Positions 60,006-64,000 of a stretch of DNA of 64,000 nucleotides are shown here, in pieces. How positions within the stretch are numbered: the stretch's first letter is position 1; each line of letters starts with the position of its first letter. The stretch is from Bryum argenteum (taxonomy: Eukaryota > Streptophyta > Bryopsida > Bryales > Bryaceae): positions 2,108,001 through 2,172,000 of the forward strand of contig CM073323.1 of the NCBI GenBank assembly GCA_037043015.1, written 5' to 3'. The notes below the pieces were generated by a model. The model saw only the letters and a list, made by a program, of their open reading frames with translations. It searched no databases and was not told the origin of the DNA. The translations under genes were made by a program, and so were the position numbers.

Positions 60006-62476
60006 ATGGCTCCGGTGATCGAGTTGGAGGAAGGATGGAGCATCCTGAAGCAAGGCATCACCAAGGTTACGAATGTGATCGAAGATGTGCCGGAGCAGGA
60101 GCTCACCGTCGAGGACTACAGTAAGCTTTACACGACAGCTTACAACATGAGCCAGCAACATTATCCCCATAACTACGCTGCGGAGCTCTACGATAGATAT
60201 AGAGAGTGCCTGGAAGAGTACATCAACTCCAAAGTGCTGCCTGCGCTTCGCGAAAAGCACGAAGAGTTTATGCTCAGGGAGTTCGTGGAGCGATGGAAGG
60301 ATCATGAAGTCATGGTGCGATGGCTATCTCGCATACTCAGCTACCTCGAGCGATTCTATGTTCCCAAAAACAAACTCCCAACGCTGACTGAAGTCGGTGT
60401 CATGTGTTTTCGGGACTTGGTGTATGCGGAGATGAAGGCCAACGTGAAGGATACAGTCATCGCAATGATCAATCGCGAACGTGAAGGCGGCGAACAAGTC
60501 GATCAGGCACTGCTGAGGAATGTGGTGGGAATCTTTGTGGCCATGGGGATGGAGGAGTCTATGAAGGCTTACGAGGTTGATTTCGAAGCTTTCATGCTTG
60601 GAGATACTAGCGCCTTTTACAAGAGCAAAGCCTCGTCTTGGATTCAGGAGGATTCATGTCCTGTTTACATGACGAAGGCTGAGGAATGTCTCAAGCAAGA
60701 AAAGGACAGGGTCAGCGAATATCTTCATGTGAGCAGTGAGCAGAAATTGTTGGAGAAGGTGCAGCAGGAACTACTTGTGAATTACCATACACAAATACTG
60801 GAAAAGGAGGATTCAGGATGTCACACTTTGTTGCAGGATGACAAGGTTGATGATCTTTCGAGAATGTATCGCCTCTTTTGTAGAATTCCAAAGGGCTTGG
60901 AGCCTTTGGCAACCATTTTTAAGGAGCATGTAACAAATGAGGGAAACATTCTTATCACGCAAGCTAATGACGCCGCGGGTAACAAAAATGCCGACAAGAA
61001 GGATATCGCTCGAGTTCACGAACATGGTTTAGCCTTTGTTGGAAAGGCTCTTGGTCTTCATGAAAAGTATGCTGACTATGTGCGTGAATGCTTTGTTGAC
61101 CATTCCCTTCTCCACAAAGCATTGAAGGAAGGTTTTGAAGATTTCTGCAACAAACGCGTGATCGGATGTACAAGTGCAGAGCTCCTTGCCTTGATGTGTG
61201 ACAACTTGTTGAAGAAAGGAGGAAGTAAAAAGCTAATGGACGAAGAAGTTGAGGAGACATTGGAGAAGGTCGTGGGGCTTCTCGCACACATTAGTGACAA
61301 AGACTTGTTTGCAGAGTTTTGTAGGAAAAAATTGGCCAAAAGGTTACTTTTCGACAATAGTGCCAATAAGGATCATGAGCAGAGTATCTTGACAAAATTG
61401 AAGCAAGCATATGGAAAAGAATTTACCTCGAAGATGGAGAGCATGGTAATTTACAACACACACCTACAAAAAACGTCATTTACTTGTTTAATTTCTAACT
61501 TGTATCATAGTTCTTATCATTGCATTATTTTATTTTGATATTTATCTTTATCTAATTATATCGTGAACATTTGCAGATTACCGATCTTGAAGTTGCAAGT
61601 GAGAACCATGCCAACTTTGAGAAGTACCTAACGGCAAACACTAACACATTAATGGGAATTGACTTTTTTGCAACTGTTTTAACAAGTCACAAATGGCCTA
61701 GTTACAAGACATCTTATGTGGCACTACCTCCTCAGATGATTAGATGCGTTGAAATATACAAGGAGTTCTACAAAACAATTACAACGCAGCAGAAGCTTAC
61801 TTGGATCCTGTCCCTGGGGATATGCAACATGATAGGGAAGTTTGATGCAAAGCCCATCGAGTTAGTTGTGACAACGTATGAGGCAGTGATACTTCTGTTA
61901 TTCAACGTTGAGGATAGGTGGAGTTACAATGACATCAAGAACGAAGTGAACCTACCCGATGAGGACATTGTTAGAGTATTGCATGCGTTGTCTTGTGCAA
62001 AGTACAAGATTCTCAAGAAGGACCCTGATAATAAGGTCGTGGGACAAAATGACTCCTTTGAGTTCAATGCGAAATTTATTGACAAGATGAGACGGATTAA
62101 GATTCAGATGCGGCCAGTGGATGAAAAGCACAAGGTGATAGAGGATGTTGGCAAAGATCGGCGTTTTGCCATTGATGCTAAGATTGTTCGCATCATGAAA
62201 GGTCGGAAACAACTCCCTTTCCAACAATTGGTTGTCGAATGTGTGGAGCAACTTCAAGGATTGTTTAAGGTACATATTATTTACATATATCTTGTGTTAT
62301 TTGGAATGTGGCTTCTTCTAGAAAAGCATCTATTAGTGTGATATGGCTTCTAAAGTATTTACTGTGTGTATCAGCCTGATGTCAAGGAAATCAAGAAACG
62401 GGTGGAGGACCTGATATCTCGCGAATTCTTGGAGAGAGATAGCAAGAACCAGAACATGTTGAATTATTTGGCATAG
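60006..62476 (+). CDS. CUL1: Cullin 1, scaffold of SCF ubiquitin ligases
   Basis: CUL1 joins Skp1/F-box modules to RBX1 and the E2 enzyme. Three exons in phase 0: 60,006-61,445, 61,577-62,269 and 62,375-62,476. They give 744 residues, close to plant CUL1 length. The N-terminal cullin repeats have the CUL1-specific start [51 protein letters not shown] and [17 protein letters not shown]. The middle holds [20 protein letters not shown] and [14 protein letters not shown]. The cullin-homology domain has [17 protein letters not shown] and [19 protein letters not shown]. The C-terminal winged-helix region carries the neddylation site in VRIMKGRK (Lys688) and ends [11 protein letters not shown]1 is favoured over CUL3 because the N-terminus and [13 protein letters not shown] block match the CUL1/2 group. 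Only two coding introns, both GT-AG. Confidence 0.95.
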
Positions 62477-63093
62477 AGACAATGAGATATGTGAATCAGT
62501 TAGCCGATTGTAAAGCTCATATTTAGGTGCTCGTTCAGTTGTGATGATGAGAAGATGTTAGCTATGCACATCAAAGCACACTATAAAAATAGTTTGATCA
62601 TAAATTTGCATATGTCAGTCTTTTGACCTTGACTTTGTGTGTGTTGCTTTAGAATGAGGATGCCCTCGTGAGTCTTAGAATCGATGGATTATTTGAATTA
62701 CCATCTTTGTTATACTAACTATGACTACTTTGAGACATTTGAATATATTTCCAACAACCGATGAGAGACAACTCATACTTTCTACCTCGATTGTGGAAAA
62801 ATTTCCCATCTTGGGTATATCTACTTGCAATAATGAAATAATAATTTAATCAAAGACACTTATGAATTCAAGCATTAGAATAATTTTCATTCTAACCATT
62901 TGGTGGTTGGAGCCAAAATGAACAAAAGGTGTGTCCACAAGGCCTCCAAGTTGCTTCCAAATAATTGACTAGGTAGTGTGGTTTCAAAAAGCTCCATCTT
63001 AAAAAACTTTAATCAACTTCATATCATCACCAGCAGAGAGGGTGCCTAAAGAGTTGAGAAAAGTATACACCACAAAAAGGAGATGAAAAGGTG
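62477..63093. other. 3' flank of CUL1
   Basis: Likely CUL1 3' untranslated region followed by AT-rich spacer. No gene seen. Confidence 0.45.
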
Positions 63094-63276
63094 ATGCGAG
63101 AACATTCATCTGAGGCAGGAATGGAAGGGGGAGCTCAATTTGGCAATCAAGAAATTGTGGATATGGCGGATTCATCACTTGGTGGTGACGACGACGCTCG
63201 CTTTTCTGGTCTGGAAAGGAAGAAGCGATTGCGTATTGAGTTGGATCTGTTCCAGCCGTTTAGGGAGCAGCAATGA
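63094..63276 (+). other. Possible upstream ORF overlapping the next start codon
   Basis: A 60-codon ORF from ATG 63,094 (REHSSEAGMEGGAQFGN, LERKKRLRIELDLFQPF) ends with TGA at 63,274-63,276. Its stop overlaps the ATG of the following exon as ATGA. It may be a leader ORF or chance. Confidence 0.25.
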
Positions 63277-64000
63277 CGACCTCCACCATGGCCATGACGT
63301 GCTCCGCATCTCGCTTCACTGCTCTCTCGTCCTCCTCGTCGTCATTCCAGGTACCCCACTAGCTCACACTTTTCAATCGGTTGTTTAATGTGAATGATCT
63401 GCAAATGCCACTGCCCTTGTAGGTGATTCCATGTTTGGACGTACTTGACTGGTGTATCCTTCTAACATTCGCTAGCTAGAATGTGAATCAGTGGAATGGG
63501 TACATCACAAGAATCAGTGTGTGTTTCCTCTTTACTGAAAATTTGTGTCTTTTGCGCATTCTTACCCTATTCTTCGTGATACTCTCAACTTTCCCTATGT
63601 GTACTGCTATTGTCGAACAAATGGGCTCCTAACTGCACTCTCAAACAGCCCAATAGAGATTTCGGAAATTGGCAACCGCAGAGTGTGCAATTCAGTAGGC
63701 CTAAGTGCAATGCCGTTCTGATTTTCTTCAAGCAGGCACATTCTTCTTCTCGGTTCCTACTGTCTTCTCCGACGAATGAGGTTTCGGATGCATTTTGGCA
63801 TTCGCTCACAATGGGATATACATAGAGGTTGTGCAAGCACTGAGCGATTTTAGGGATGGCCAGGATGAGAAGTGCATTGTAATGTAGCACTGCCTTGGGA
63901 GCTTCTTAACGCACTCCGAAGATGACAACATCTGGACGTTCGCGGAATCAGATGTTTAGAGAGTTTGACATTGCAGGTCGTGCAATTGGGGAGTGGTCTG
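63273..64000 (+). CDS. 5' end of a gene with plastid-transit-like N-terminus (cut by the window end)
   Basis: The first coding exon is proposed as 63,273-63,350: a Met/Ser/Thr-rich start (TTSTMAMTCSASRFTALSSS) ending FQ before a GT donor. That is the composition of a chloroplast transit peptide. A second exon may begin after CAAACAG at about 63,651 (PNRDFGNWQPQSVQFSRPKC), in phase. A later AG acceptor at 63,976 precedes the last bases of the window. The product cannot be named because the mature part lies outside the window. Exon 2 is tentative. Confidence 0.4.

Noticed and set aside
60006-62476. CUL3 as identity of the cullin
   Set aside because: The N-terminal repeats and the [13 protein letters not shown] block match the CUL1 group.

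Overview
The window is nuclear DNA of a land plant. The evidence is spliced genes with GT-AG introns, plant-type mitochondrial EF-Tu, CUL1, WDR5, AVT6, bHLH and trihelix genes, plant DNA-transposon families (CACTA, Tourist and Mutator-like MITEs) and tRNA-derived SINEs. Gene density is roughly one cellular gene per 6-8 kb and about half of the window is transposon sequence. A bryophyte-grade genome such as a liverwort would fit the compact genes, but the organism cannot be fixed from this sequence alone.

Layout. 1-2,134 is a gene-poor flank with telobox-like motifs. 2,135-16,161 is one complete 14.0-kb CACTA (En/Spm) element with matching CACTACTAG ends and a 3-bp GTC target-site duplication. 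It carries a minus-strand transposase gene, a divergent plus-strand Transposase_24-like gene and a third small ORF with an F-box-like stretch. Both long genes are broken by in-frame stops. 18.2-28.7 kb holds two tandem PIF1-family helicase genes of ten exons each. The first has a premature stop that cuts off a CCHC zinc knuckle kept by the second. The interval between them is filled with transposons: a TTAA-flanked element, a dead Tc1/mariner transposase and a Tourist-like MITE.

29.5-40.2 kb holds three minus-strand housekeeping genes: a plastid-targeted-looking membrane protein, an AVT6-type amino acid transporter (5 exons) and mitochondrial EF-Tu (12 exons, one GC-AG intron). EF-Tu is divergent from an intronless trihelix/SANT-like DNA-binding protein gene at 40.9 kb. 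42.4-49.8 kb is a mosaic: a small two-exon unknown gene, an alpha-tubulin fragment, the 3' exons of a bHLH gene with an ACT-like C-terminus, MITEs and two SINE insertions with clear target-site duplications. 49.8-51.2 kb holds 3' exons of a TPR-like gene. 51.2-55.9 kb is AT-rich and holds a 951-bp Harbinger-type element and a Mutator-type fold-back MITE. WDR5 (intronless, minus, 55.9-56.8 kb) and CUL1 (3 coding exons, plus, 60.0-62.5 kb) follow, then the start of a gene that runs out of the window.

How the genes relate. The cellular genes are unrelated housekeeping or regulatory functions: mitochondrial translation, SCF ubiquitin ligase scaffold, COMPASS histone methylation, vacuolar amino acid export, DNA helicase. 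No operon-like or pathway cluster was seen. Exon coordinates were derived by hand from reading frame and splice sites. For CUL1, EF-Tu, AVT6 and both helicases the exon lengths close in frame.
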